A stretch of 64,000 nt of DNA from Acetivibrio clariflavus DSM 19732 (GTDB lineage Bacteria; Bacillota; Clostridia; Acetivibrionales; Acetivibrionaceae), in NCBI RefSeq assembly GCF_000237085.1, contig NC_016627.1, forward strand, positions 4,824,001-4,888,000, given 5' to 3'. Positions 8,607 through 18,384 of this stretch are shown one piece after another. Position 1 is the stretch's first letter; each line of letters opens with the position of its first letter. Position numbers and translations under genes: made by a program. A model generated the notes under the pieces. The model was not told where the DNA came from, searched no databases, and worked only from the letters and a program-made list of their open reading frames with translations.

Positions 8607-10451
8607 TTAGTTGCCGTTTTCAACTTTTTTGTAAGTTGGTACAATTAACTTTATATAATCTGATATTCCTTCCGGATTATTTGTAATTATCTCCTTAAGG
8701 CAATCCAACTCTCTTTTTAAAAGAGCTAAATCGGTGTGAATGGGCTTGGCCACATATATCTTATTATTCTTAGTTGCTTCAAGCCCTTCTTCTTTAAGAA
8801 GCAATTCTTCATAAAGTTTTTCTCCCGGTCTAAGCCCGGTATACTCAATATTAATATCTATATCCGGTTCATATCCCGACAGTTTTATTAAATTTCTTGC
8901 CAGATCCACAATTTTAACCGGCTCTCCCATATCAAGAACAAATATCTCTCCGCCTTTTGCCATAGCACCGGCTTGTATAACCAGCTGAACCGCCTCAGGT
9001 ATGGTCATAAAAAATCTTGTAACTTCCGGATGCGTTACTGTAACCGGTCCTCCCTGTTCAATTTGCTTTTTGAATAATGGTACTACACTTCCGTTGCTTC
9101 CTAAAACATTTCCAAATCTTACTGCAACAAATTCGGTCTTACTATTACGATTTAATGCTTGAATTATCATCTCGGCAATCCTCTTTGTGGCTCCCATTAT
9201 ATTGGTTGGATTAACTGCTTTGTCTGTAGAAATTAGCACAAACCTTTTTACACCATACTTGTCCGCACATTCAGCCACATTAAGAGTGCCAAACACGTTA
9301 TTTTTAATAGCCTCAGTAGGATTAGCCTCCATAAGCGGAACATGTTTATGGGCTGCAGCATGGAATACTACATCTGGCTTATACATTCTAAAAATACTTT
9401 CCATTCTTTGTTTCTCTCTTATATTTGCAATTATCGTACAAAGTTCTAATCCTGGCTTATTATGCAATAATTCATTTTGGATGTCATAGGCATTATTTTC
9501 ATAGTTATCTAAAATAATCAGCTTTTTAGGTTCAAATTCAGCAATCTGTCTACAAAGTTCAGAACCGATTGAACCACCACCACCGGTTACTAAAACAACC
9601 TGACCTTTTATATAAGAAGCCACCTCATTTACATCAAGGTTTACCGGTTCCCGTCCAAGTAAGTCTTCTATATTAACATTTCTTACCTTCTGCATTACTA
9701 CCGATTCATCAATAAGTTGTGAAACTGACGGTAATATTTTTACCTTGCATTGTGTTTTTGAACATTCTGCAAATATCTCATTTATATCTTTTCTGCTTGC
9801 AGACGGAACGGCAATTATTATCTCATCAATTTGCTTTTTTTCAACTACTGTTGCAATGTCTTTCCTCTGTCCTACTATAGGTACCCCGTTTATTTTCTTC
9901 CCCTGTTTAAATATATCATCGTCAATTATAGCCACCGGTGTACTCTTTAGTTCAGGATGTATTTTCATTTCCTTCACAATTATGGCACCTGCCTCACCGG
10001 CACCAAATATCAACACTCTCTTTGAGTTTTTTATACGTATTATTTCTCCCTTCACTACCCTCCTAAAAATACGGTATGCAAACCTTACACTTGCTATAAA
10101 AAATATATCCGTGAGCATACAAATTGGAAATATACTTCTTGGTACACGAGTCTTAGACAGGAACGCATAAGATATCATTATTGAATTACTTACAAAAGAT
10201 GCGCCTACTATTAATCCCATCTCATATATTCCTGCATACTTCCAAAGACTGTTATACAATTTAAATGCTATGAATGTAATAATTTTAACAATAGATGATA
10301 CTATTAGAAGTCTAACTATAAACTGCGAGTGCCATACTGGTATATTTTTGTAACTAAAATCAAACCTTAGCAAATATGCCAAAATCAACGAAAAATTAAT
10401 CAACACTATATCAAATATAATTAATGCATTTGTTCTTATTCTTTGCCTCAT
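8607..10451 (-). CDS. Membrane-bound UDP-GlcNAc 4,6-dehydratase (WbpM/PglF/CapD family)
   Basis: A 614-residue polysaccharide biosynthesis protein. Residues 1-115 contain about four membrane helices. A first Rossmann domain starts at about 143 with VLIFGAGEAGAIIVKEM. The catalytic short-chain dehydrogenase domain starts near 283 with VVLVTGGGGSIGSELCRQI. It carries HAAAHKHVPLMEANP and the active-site block STDKAVNPTNIMGATKR, where the Met-Lys family pattern replaces Tyr-Lys. These enzymes make UDP-4-keto-6-deoxy-GlcNAc at the membrane. With the reductase at 23813-24640 this would lead to UDP-QuiNAc or UDP-FucNAc. The start follows an AGGGGG ribosome binding site. Confidence 0.88.
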   Translation of the reverse strand: MRQRIRTNALIIFDIVLINFSLILAYLLRFDFSYKNIPVWHSQFIVRLLIVSSIVKIITFIAFKLYNSLWKYAGIYEMGLIVGASFVSNSIMISYAFLSKTRVPRSIFPICMLTDIFFIASVRFAYRIFRRVVKGEIIRIKNSKRVLIFGAGEAGAIIVKEMKIHPELKSTPVAIIDDDIFKQGKKINGVPIVGQRKDIATVVEKKQIDEIIIAVPSASRKDINEIFAECSKTQCKVKILPSVSQLIDESVVMQKVRNVNIEDLLGREPVNLDVNEVASYIKGQVVLVTGGGGSIGSELCRQIAEFEPKKLIILDNYENNAYDIQNELLHNKPGLELCTIIANIREKQRMESIFRMYKPDVVFHAAAHKHVPLMEANPTEAIKNNVFGTLNVAECADKYGVKRFVLISTDKAVNPTNIMGATKRIAEMIIQALNRNSKTEFVAVRFGNVLGSNGSVVPLFKKQIEQGGPVTVTHPEVTRFFMTIPEAVQLVIQAGAMAKGGEIFVLDMGEPVKIVDLARNLIKLSGYEPDIDINIEYTGLRPGEKLYEELLLKEEGLEATKNNKIYVAKPIHTDLALLKRELDCLKEIITNNPEGISDYIKLIVPTYKKVENGN

Positions 10452-11229
10452 AGCTAACCCCCTAGCTAATTAGGTACTTATTAAACTTAACCTAATTATC
10501 GTATAATTTCAGCTTTCTTCGCATATTTCTATAGACCTGAACATTAATAAAAATCTCCATTTAGTTTTATTTCACAATAGCAGGCTATCAAATACTGCAT
10601 CCTTTCTTCCACAACAGCAGTATACCATTTGTTCTTAATCATTTCCACTTACATTTGTTGTTTTATTTACCTTTTCCTGAATTTGAAACATATTCATTTA
10701 TCACACACAATGTTTTACTATTTTTTCTTCAGCTTAAACTAAATTATCTATCTTATCAAGATAATACCCTTTAGGTATAATAATCTATATTTAAATTTCT
10801 CTAATTATACTTTTTAATTTATTGTACAAGTAAAAATAAGATAACTTTCTTCTTTTGTAACACTTGCTACAATCCGCTTGCACTCTTCTATAATCTCAGT
10901 AAATCATTATTAATCATCTTGGTTTGTCTTAAAGGTGAAATATAGGGTAAAGTAATGATTATTACAAGAAAATAGAGTACTAAAAATTCAACCCTTTAGC
11001 CTCTATATATTATTTCATCTTCAACCCTATGGATTCGCTGCTTTATAACTTCATCTCCATCATAATAAGCTTTTTCAACCACGTTTGCAAGCTGCCTTCA
11101 TAATTAATTTCTTTTCAGCAATGATAAAGGTTTGTATTTCTTTTCAAACTCTATTCGATTTAATCCGATATAGATCCATATCTCTTCTCTGCTCATTTTC
11201 TCTATGAATAAAAGACTTATTTACAATAT
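10452..11229. other. Long gene-free region with possible degenerate coding scraps
   Basis: Almost 780 bases separate the flippase gene from the capD-like gene and contain no intact gene. On the minus strand short open pieces look protein-like, for example about 30 codons from an ATG at 11196 (MSREEIWIYIGLNRIEFEKK) and a frameshifted continuation containing VEKAYYDGDEVIKQRIHRVE near 11020-11095. These may be relics of a gene lost from the locus. I do not recognise the family, and chance is not excluded. Confidence 0.3.
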
Positions 11230-12672
11230 CTACACTTTTGGACGTTTATATTTATTAATAAAAGCAGTACTTAAACTGATTATATCTGATAGCTCTTGTC
11301 TATAACCAATTATTATTATAGCATTTAAAATAAATACTGCAAACAGCTCAAAAATATACTCTTCAGCAAAAAAATAATTTGAACATGCTAAAACTAGTAT
11401 TAATAATATGGATATAAAAGTTCTTCTAGGGTCTTTTATAGTTCTATAGTATTTTTGTCCTATAATTGTAGAAATCACAAGTTGTACAAAAGCTGACAAC
11501 ATTGAAGCAATTGCAACTCCAACTGTACCGAAACAGTTCACAAAAATACAGCCAAACACTAAATTTACAGCAGTTGAAAGCAAAAAAATTCCTAAAGTTG
11601 TTTGAGACTTTTTAGCAATTGATATTCCATAGGAAGTAGTTTCAGATATCAAATTAAACAAAGGATAAACTAAAACTAACGTAAAAAAATACCTACTTTG
11701 ATGAAATTTAATTCCTATTAACCCATACAACAAATTCTGAAAAACAATAAAAAAACTTAAAATAAACACAACTAACAAAACAACGTAATCATGGATTTTG
11801 ATAATTTTTGAGCGCTCCGTTTTATAATTTGCATACATAAATGAAGCCCAATAAGTCTTAAACCCATTTAGAACTACTCCTAAAGCTCCGACAAAAAAAG
11901 CAGTTGATGAATAAATGCCTAACTCATAATCTCCTAAGTTGTTTTTAATAATCATTTGAGGAAAAAAACTATTTAAATATATCAAAATAACCGTAGGCCA
12001 TGAAAATATAGCATATTTAAAAACCTCTGAAAAACCTTGCATCGACCAATTAATTTTAGAGGGCAATACTGATTTTTTTTGTATTTTAAAATATATTATC
12101 GAAAGCACAAAAACACCAATTGTATTAAAAATAATAACAGTTTCAAGTTTGGGGTTAAATAAAGCAGCTGTTATTACAAAGATTTTTGTAAAAAATTGCA
12201 CCAATATACTTTGTATTGTATATCTTCTTGCATCATTACTTATTCTATATGCTATGGAAAAAAAATTTAATATTGCAAGAGACATTGTATTTATACAAAG
12301 TAATATAACGGCAAGTAAACTGACTTTGCCAAATAACAAAACCGAAATATCCTTGTAAAAGAACGGAACAACAAAAACTATAATTCCAAGCAAAAACAGT
12401 ACGGGCAAACTCATACATTTTGCCATTAACTGCTTTTCATCGTATCCTTTAGGCGGCTCATTATAGAATCTTAAAAAACCGCTATCCAGCCCTAAACATA
12501 TTATTCCCATAAATAAACTTGAAGCGCTATTGTACATATTGATACTTCCATACATCTCAGGAGAAAATATTCTTGTAGTAATAATAACAGACAAAATACT
12601 TATAAAAAAATTAACCCATGAGGAAATGGAAAACTTAAATATTGATTTAATAAAACTTGTATCCGAAACCCC
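11230..12672 (-). CDS. Wzx-type polysaccharide flippase (oligosaccharide transporter, MATE/MOP fold)
   Basis: A membrane protein of about 480 residues with roughly 12-14 hydrophobic segments. It opens with FKFSISSWVNFFISILSVII followed by TTRIFSPEMYGSINMY, the typical start of RfbX/Wzx flippases. It should move the undecaprenyl-linked repeat unit across the membrane. A TTG-initiated extension is possible, but ATG 12672 follows a GGGGGC motif and lies four bases after the stop codon of the upstream glycosyltransferase gene, so I use it. The two genes are probably co-translated. Confidence 0.85.
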   Translation of the reverse strand, partial: GVSDTSFIKSIFKFSISSWVNFFISILSVIITTRIFSPEMYGSINMYNSASSLFMGIICLGLDSGFLRFYNEPPKGYDEKQLMAKCMSLPVLFLLGIIVFVVPFFYKDISVLLFGKVSLLAVILLCINTMSLAILNFFSIAYRISNDARRYTIQSILVQFFTKIFVITAALFNPKLETVIIFNTIGVFVLSIIYFKIQKKSVLPSKINWSMQGFSEVFKYAIFSWPTVILIYLNSFFPQMIIKNNLGDYELGIYSSTAFFVGALGVVLNGFKTYWASFMYANYKTERSKIIKIHDYVVLLVVFILSFFIVFQNLLYGLIGIKFHQSRYFFTLVLVYPLFNLISETTSYGISIAKKSQTTLGIFLLSTAVNLVFGCIFVNCFGTVGVAIASMLSAFVQLVISTIIGQKYYRTIKDPRRTFISILLILVLACSNYFFAEEYIFELFAVFILNAIIIIGYRQELSDIISLSTAFINKYKRPKV

Positions 12673-12676
12673 CATA

Positions 12677-14053
12677 TTAAGCCCCCAAGTTCTCTCTTTT
12701 TGTATTTTTTTCAAGCTCTAGCATATATCTCTGAAATTCATCTACTTTAAAGTTTTCAAAAAAAATCGTAGTAATAGGTTTATTCATGTTAATATCCAAA
12801 ATATCTTCCGGTGTATCTAGTAGCCTTGTGTTTGGATGACTAAATAAATCTTGAATGCAATAACTCATTTCATCTCTTATTATTCCCAGATTACATCCAT
12901 GTTGAATAGCTTCATATCCGCAAGTTGATGCCAATAAAATAACTTCCTTGCTCCTGGCAAATAACTCATTAACAGTGACTTCATTATAATACACGTTTAC
13001 ATTTTTATATGCACTATATTTCTGTCGTATTGCTTGCACTTCATTTTTTTGATTAGGATGAAGTTTTAAATTAATTTTAGCTTCTGGCCTGTGCTTAAGA
13101 AAATAATCCAAATACACTTCAATTTTCTTCTGATATATATCTGCAGAAATAAAAGTTATTTCATCCCTATCCCCATTTACAGGAGGCAAAAAAGTATAAT
13201 AGTGGGAATTCCCCATAGGATAAACTCTCTTAACAGGATAATTAACATTTTTTATCCAATATTCAGAAAAAACAAAAAAATCATCCGGAACAATAAATTC
13301 ATTATTTTTATACTTTTCAATTCCATCCGGATATGAATAAGCAGGATGACAATAATTGATTAATCCATGTTGAAATTCAATTACAGGAATATTCATCTCT
13401 TTGCCTACATACACTATAGCTTTTTGAATTCCGTTTAGGACAAAAAATATAGCCTGAGGCCTTAGCTTCTTAAATAACCATCTATAGTAGTTTCTTTCTG
13501 CCCTAAAATAAGCTATCTTTACTTTTATAAATTTATCTAAGTGAACATCCACTCCAAAAGTATCTTTTACTATGCTGTCAATATTATATCTATCTTTACT
13601 CTTACTCAAAGTATAATAAATTTTTCTATATATCGATAGAGCAAGATTGTTAAAGGAAATACCATCTTTATGCTTATTAAAGCTTTCAATTACAAAACAA
13701 TCATCACCTATTAATTTCATATAATCATTCGATATAATATCTACTTCTTCTCCATTAATATAATTTCTACTACTTCTATAAACTAAATACTTCCTTTTAC
13801 CACTATTCCTAATCAAGTACCTTAAGTCATTAATTAAAAAGAATAATCCGCCTAAAACTTTTAACAAAAAATTCCTGGATTTTATATTACTAACATCGGC
13901 ATCTTTTTCTCCTTGTATACTTCTATATATGAAAAAAAACACATCATACCTAACAATATCCCAAAAGTAAATATTATCAGATGTCTTTAATTCAAACAAT
14001 TTGGCTTCCATTTCCATATGATGAAATACTTTTGTGTATTCCACAATATTCAT
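12677..14053 (-). CDS. Putative GT-B glycosyltransferase, candidate nonulosonate (legionaminyl) transferase
   Basis: A 458-residue soluble protein with features of capsule/polysialyltransferase-like GT-B enzymes. These are PVIEFQHGLINYCHPAYSY near residue 225, LKLHPNQ near 330 (an HP motif used in CMP-sugar and CDP-glycerol transferase families), and LLASTCGYEAIQHGCNLGII near 375, the acceptor/donor serine-threonine region. No other gene in the locus is an obvious CMP-nonulosonate transferase, and this one lies between the legionaminic genes and the Wzx gene. The transferase class is likely; the donor is my inference. It starts at ATG after GGGAGGT and is the first gene downstream of the IS110 element. 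Confidence 0.55.
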   Translation of the reverse strand: MNIVEYTKVFHHMEMEAKLFELKTSDNIYFWDIVRYDVFFFIYRSIQGEKDADVSNIKSRNFLLKVLGGLFFLINDLRYLIRNSGKRKYLVYRSSRNYINGEEVDIISNDYMKLIGDDCFVIESFNKHKDGISFNNLALSIYRKIYYTLSKSKDRYNIDSIVKDTFGVDVHLDKFIKVKIAYFRAERNYYRWLFKKLRPQAIFFVLNGIQKAIVYVGKEMNIPVIEFQHGLINYCHPAYSYPDGIEKYKNNEFIVPDDFFVFSEYWIKNVNYPVKRVYPMGNSHYYTFLPPVNGDRDEITFISADIYQKKIEVYLDYFLKHRPEAKINLKLHPNQKNEVQAIRQKYSAYKNVNVYYNEVTVNELFARSKEVILLASTCGYEAIQHGCNLGIIRDEMSYCIQDLFSHPNTRLLDTPEDILDINMNKPITTIFFENFKVDEFQRYMLELEKNTKRENLGA

Positions 14054-14302
14054 TACTTATATACCTCCCTAATAATTTTTAGTTTTTCGTACTCATACTC
14101 ACTCAATCATAGTTTTTCATCTTTTTCAAAACAAGCTATATGGACAGATATTGTATTACTATATAATTATGGATGACAATGTGTATCCCAATGAAACTGC
14201 GTCTTTTTTCAGTATCACGGCCATGGATATCCACATATACTCCAGCAACAAACCTCCCAAATCTAACTGGGTCAATGCCCTTAATTCCTTCATTCTGTCT
14301 GT

Positions 14303-14518
14303 CCGTGAGGTGGATGTCAGTCAAGCTCCTTCACGGGGTCTTAAGCCCTTAAGGTGTAAATTCATCCCGACTATCCGGCTCATCTTATCAAAGATCAAAT
14401 TCTATTTTCAAAATTGGAAAATTTTTGTTTTTCTTTATCTGATTGCACGTACCATCGTAAGTATCTTTGTCAAGGGTCGACTCATACCGAACGCAGTTTT
14501 ACCCTTGTCTACCTTACG
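14303..14518 (-). ncRNA. Candidate structured RNA of the IS110 element (bridge-RNA-like)
   Basis: Downstream of the recombinase two stem-loops are visible. In the larger one, CGTAAG plus ACAAGGGT (14501-14518) pairs with ACCCTTG plus CTTACG (14456-14477), leaving an internal loop and a 23-base apical loop. In the smaller one CCGTGAAGG pairs with CCTCACGG at 14303-14336. Non-coding ends of IS110/IS1111 elements are known to encode bridge RNAs with looped stems that pair to target and donor DNA. That this region is such an RNA is inference from position and shape only. Confidence 0.3.
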
Positions 14519-14547
14519 AGGACAATGTATTCCTTAAGCAATTCTAA

Positions 14548-15831
14548 TTATGCTACTGCTTTTGCTTCTGGCCTTTTTATATCACTCATCATCTTTTGTG
14601 AATCATAAGCTATGTCTTTCGTCAGTATTGCATAAAATATTCGTATTAATTTATTGCTTAAAGCTATCATGGATTGCTTTTTCTTCAAGGGTCTTTCCTT
14701 CCTCGTCGTATAATATTGGTGTAATGCCCGGAATTCCTCATTCTTAGACAGCAATGGCATAATACCGAATGTTAAATAGTATCGTAGTCGCTTCCTTCCA
14801 CGCTTGCATATGGTTGTCTGTCCTTTATGCTTACCGGAACTGTTCTCTTTAAGGCTTAGCCCAGACAGCTTTTGTATCTGCTTTGGATGCTTGAATCTTA
14901 AAATATCTCCTACTTCTGCTAAAAAACCAGCAGCTATCACAAGGCCCACACCCTTGATTTCAAGCAACTTCTCAAACTCGGAAATCTGCATTGCCATTTC
15001 CTCTATTAGAACCATTGTTCTTTCAAGCTGTCGCATTTTTCTCTCATAGTCCTCAAGTAACATTGAAATTTCATTTTCTGCAGATATAAGTCCTTCGCTT
15101 GTTCCTATAGAAATCTTTGCGGATTCCACAAGCATCACCGCTCTTTTTATTCCTACTGCCCGTATTTTATGTTCCTTCCAGATGGCTATGATACCTTCAA
15201 TCCCTCTTTCAACAACCTTCTTGGGTGTCGGGCATTCTTTCAGTATCAATAATGCAGCTTTTCCTTCCCAATTGCCAAATACCTTGATAAATTCAGGATA
15301 GTGGATACTTATCCATCGGCTGATACGGTTCTTGACTGCTGAAATTTCCTTTACTAGTCTCCACCGACTGTCCATGGCTGACCTTAACTCCTTATAAATA
15401 CCTTCCGGAATATATGGCTCAATATATCTCCCATCCTTGACCAACATTGCTATGGTTTTTGGGTCTTTACGGTCACTCTTAGTGGGATTGTTGTCATCTA
15501 GTTCCTTGCTTTTCTTTACATGATGCGGATTTACTAGTACAATGCGCATCCCGCTTTTCATAGTATTCTCAGCAAGGTTGAACCAATAGTGTCCTGTCGG
15601 CTCCATCCCAAGTATTACCTCGGTAAAGCCTTCGGTTTCTGCTATCTTTCCTGTACATTCTTTGAGCTTTGCAAATCCTTCAGCACTGTTATTGAAAATC
15701 AACAGTTTTCCATACTCTACATCTCTGAAACTAAAAGCTCTGGCGTAGTGTTTCTCACTATCCACGTCAATTCCGATGATCAATGTCGTTTCTTTTATTT
15801 GCATTATCTTTTCATTTTGTGTATACTTCAT
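14548..15831 (-). CDS. IS110-family recombinase/transposase
   Basis: A 427-residue IS110 recombinase. The N-terminal DEDD RuvC-like domain is visible as IIGIDVDSEKHYARAF (first Asp), ILGMEPTGHYWFNLAE (Glu) and NPTKSDRKDPKTIAMLVKDG (last Asp pair). The C-terminal transposase_20 domain carries the serine-containing region IKGVGLVIAAGFLAEVGD followed by LSGLSLKENSSGKHKGQT and GRKRLRYYLTF. The serine there is the proposed nucleophile of the family. The frame is intact and the start ATG follows an AGGAGG site, so the element may be active. Confidence 0.92.
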   Translation of the reverse strand: MKYTQNEKIMQIKETTLIIGIDVDSEKHYARAFSFRDVEYGKLLIFNNSAEGFAKLKECTGKIAETEGFTEVILGMEPTGHYWFNLAENTMKSGMRIVLVNPHHVKKSKELDDNNPTKSDRKDPKTIAMLVKDGRYIEPYIPEGIYKELRSAMDSRWRLVKEISAVKNRISRWISIHYPEFIKVFGNWEGKAALLILKECPTPKKVVERGIEGIIAIWKEHKIRAVGIKRAVMLVESAKISIGTSEGLISAENEISMLLEDYERKMRQLERTMVLIEEMAMQISEFEKLLEIKGVGLVIAAGFLAEVGDILRFKHPKQIQKLSGLSLKENSSGKHKGQTTICKRGRKRLRYYLTFGIMPLLSKNEEFRALHQYYTTRKERPLKKKQSMIALSNKLIRIFYAILTKDIAYDSQKMMSDIKRPEAKAVA

Positions 15832-15984
15832 ATTAGATGCCTCCTGTGTTTTTGATTTGTGGTTATTTCAGTGAACTCACATTTCAAATTTTACAGTTAG
15901 GCATCTACTTTTTCAAAATCTATTTTATTTCATTATAGGAATGCTCCTTATTTCAAAGTGCATTTAAATTATGCTATATCATCT

Positions 15985-16140
15985 ATAAATTCACTTTTTT
16001 ATTTGTCCTTCTCCATGCACCTTTATCAAAATCATACCTTTTATAATTGCACCTGGACTCCTCCCAATACACTATATCCTTGGAATTCTCCTATAACTAC
16101 GGAATTGGCACCTACAATGCAATTATCACCCAATTTTATA
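15985..16140 (-). pseudogene. Acetyltransferase C-terminal remnant (hexapeptide type)
   Basis: The minus strand encodes LGDNCIVGANSVVIGEF then YSVLGGVQ, a typical left-handed beta-helix end of a serine/sugar O-acetyltransferase. In another frame it then reads KRYDFDKGAWRR, the usual C-terminal tail of the same family. At least one frameshift separates the two. The upstream part is missing and is replaced by the glycosyltransferase remnant at 16135-17060, apparently after a deletion. Confidence 0.6.
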
Positions 16141-17060
16141 ACGAATATTTTTCGGCAACTCCCATATCTATTTCCTGATAAGGAATATTAAAAAAATCCG
16201 AATCTATCTTAGGGGCCTCCCTATCAACAATAGCAATATTGGCCCGTGTATAAAAGTCATAATTCATAATGTCCTTATTTGTAGAAATCAACTTCGTATT
16301 TGAAGCTAAAGATTCAAGAGTTCACATTGTCAATCCCTTTTGACTTGGATGTTGAATATCAATCCGCGCTTTACTAGATCGGGTTAATTCTGCACTTCTA
16401 TCTAAAGAAAGTGTTTTATATTTTATATATTCCAGTTCTTTCTAAATCCAGCTGTTCCAGCTTTCTTCTAAATACAACACTACGTCCAGTATACATGTAA
16501 GAATAGTAATTCGAGTTATTTTCCTAAAAGAAAGCACGCAATTTTTCATGTATTTTTCTTCGATCGGAATGATTCCATCCTGAAAAGCAAACATCTATTG
16601 TTTTTTATTGCTATCGCATACGAATTCTTTACAAAAAATAAACGTAAAAACTCTAGATTATACTTTTTCATATCATCCCTGTCAAAAGTATATATTCTTA
16701 TTAAAAAACACCTTATTATTAAAATTTGATGTTCTTTTATATCATCCCACAAATAAAGTATCATCTTAACATTAGAGTTTAGTTCTTTTAACCGTTTTAA
16801 AAATTTTGCTTTTAATTTATCTCTTTCTTATAACACAAATAAAATCAAACTTTATTTTCCAAGTTGTCAGTAAGTCTCTTTTGCATTTCAATGGATTTAT
16901 TCAATTAATATCCTCAATTATTCCGTTGCATACTCCTACCCCATAAATTTAATCTAGAATCCTGACAAAAAACATCGACTTTATATCCCAATTCAACTAT
17001 TGTTTTAATAATACGTCAGCTGTATTCGTAAAAAACTATATTTGTAAAAGCCACTTTGCC
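16135..17060 (-). pseudogene. Degenerate glycosyltransferase, paralogue of the gene at 21670-22674
   Basis: Pieces in different minus-strand frames match the CgeB-like glycosyltransferase of 21670-22674 in order. LGYKVDVFCQDS lies near 17000, LYLWDDIK and FDRDDMKKYNL lie near 16680-16750, and DIQHPSQKGLTM lies near 16340-16380. An in-frame TGA follows, then TLESLASNTKLISTNKDIMN, YDFY, ANIAIVDR, and finally AEKYSL followed by a stop near 16140. There is at least one nonsense codon and several frameshifts, so the gene is dead. It is a diverged paralogue rather than a recent copy. Confidence 0.75.
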
Positions 17061-17186
17061 AAAGTTTTATCCAACTAATTTACCCCGTCTCCTAAAATTA
17101 AAACACTTGAAATAAGGCTAACATCCTTTCTCCTCCAATAAATATACCAATGCAATGCCCGTAAAATCCGGCTGCTAAAAACTATA

Positions 17187-18218
17187 TTATAAACTATTCT
17201 CCCTGCTTTCATACATTTTCCTGTAGTAATCTTTATAATCTCCGGAAATGATATTTTCCCACCATGATCGATTTTCCAAATACCACTTAATTGTCTTCTT
17301 TATACCTTCATCAAATCCAATTTTAGGTTCCCAACCCAATTCTCTCGTAATCTTTGATGGATCTATAGCATATCTTAAATCATGTCCGGCTCTGTCTTTT
17401 ACAAAAGTTATAAGACTCTCAGGTTTACCTAATTCCTTAAGAATTGTTTTAACTACTTCAAGATTTGATTTTTCATTATGCCCACCAATATTATACACTT
17501 CACCTTCTTTACCCTTATGAAGAATTAAATCCACAGCTGTGCAATGATCGGTCACATAAAGCCAATCTCTAATATTTTGGCCTGTCCCGTATACCGGAAC
17601 AGTTTCATCGTTTAAAGCTCTAGTTATTACAAGAGGTATCAATTTCTCAGGAAAATGATATGGACCATAATTATTTGAACATCTGGAAATAGTAATTGGC
17701 AACTTATAAGTCCTGTAATAAGCCATTACCAACAAATCAGCTGATGCTTTAGACGCCGAGTATGGGGATGAAGCATGAATAGGAGTCTCCTCAGTAAAAA
17801 ACAAATCTTTCCTATCTAAAGGTAAATCACCATAGACTTCGTCTGTTGATATTTGGTGAAACCTTTTTACCCCATATTTTATTGAAGCATCCATTAACAC
17901 TTGTGTTCCAATTATATTTGTTTTTAAAAATATACCAGGGTCTTCTATCGATCGATCCACATGAGATTCTGCTGCAAAGTTCACAACAAAGTCAAATTTC
18001 TTCTCTCTAAATAGCCTATCAACAAGTTCCCTATCAGTAATATCCCCCTTAACAAATCTAAAATTAGGATTTTTCATAACATTGAAAAGTGTAGTTAAAT
18101 TACCCGAATAAGTCAAGGCATCTAAACAAACTATTTCATAGTCAGGATGTTTGTCCAACATATAGAATATGAAATTACTTCCTATAAAACCTGCACCGCC
18201 AGTAATTAATACTTTCAT
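17187..18218 (-). CDS. rfbB: dTDP-glucose 4,6-dehydratase (RmlB/RfbB)
   Basis: A 343-residue extended short-chain dehydrogenase. It has the NAD loop VLITGGAGFIGSNFIFYML, the NFAAESHVDRSIEDP signature near residue 83, the catalytic STDEVYGDL (Thr-Asp-Glu) near 128 and YSASKASADLLVMAYYRTY. It converts dTDP-glucose to dTDP-4-keto-6-deoxyglucose for L-rhamnose or related deoxysugars. The partners RmlA, RmlC and RmlD are not in this window and must be encoded elsewhere if rhamnose is made. Length and motifs are normal. Confidence 0.92.
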   Translation of the reverse strand: MKVLITGGAGFIGSNFIFYMLDKHPDYEIVCLDALTYSGNLTTLFNVMKNPNFRFVKGDITDRELVDRLFREKKFDFVVNFAAESHVDRSIEDPGIFLKTNIIGTQVLMDASIKYGVKRFHQISTDEVYGDLPLDRKDLFFTEETPIHASSPYSASKASADLLVMAYYRTYKLPITISRCSNNYGPYHFPEKLIPLVITRALNDETVPVYGTGQNIRDWLYVTDHCTAVDLILHKGKEGEVYNIGGHNEKSNLEVVKTILKELGKPESLITFVKDRAGHDLRYAIDPSKITRELGWEPKIGFDEGIKKTIKWYLENRSWWENIISGDYKDYYRKMYESRENSL

Positions 18219-18384
18219 ATTTTACCTCTTTCCCCACTTTATCTAAATTATATTTATTCTCCATTTCCTACTAAGTAATTAAAATAAAAGCAGTTATAAG
18301 TTTGTTGCATATCATCAAAAAAATATTAAATTCTATGCAAATAATTGCTTATTTAATGCAAAAAACTATTGATAATACTAAAAA

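Larger units (their letters stand above)
14140..15955 (-). mobile_element. IS110-family insertion sequence (ends approximate)
   Basis: The element consists of one recombinase gene (14548-15831) with about 400 bases of structured non-coding DNA on its 3' side and about 120 on its 5' side. IS110 elements lack terminal inverted repeats and target duplications, so the ends cannot be set from this single copy. The limits given are bounded by the start of the glycosyltransferase gene on one side and the acetyltransferase remnant on the other. It interrupts the polysaccharide locus. Confidence 0.5.

Noticed and set aside
14136-14537. Open frames of 62 and 128 codons on opposite strands next to the IS110 recombinase
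   Set aside because: No ribosome binding sites or recognisable domains. The overlap with strong stem-loops favours a structured non-coding end.
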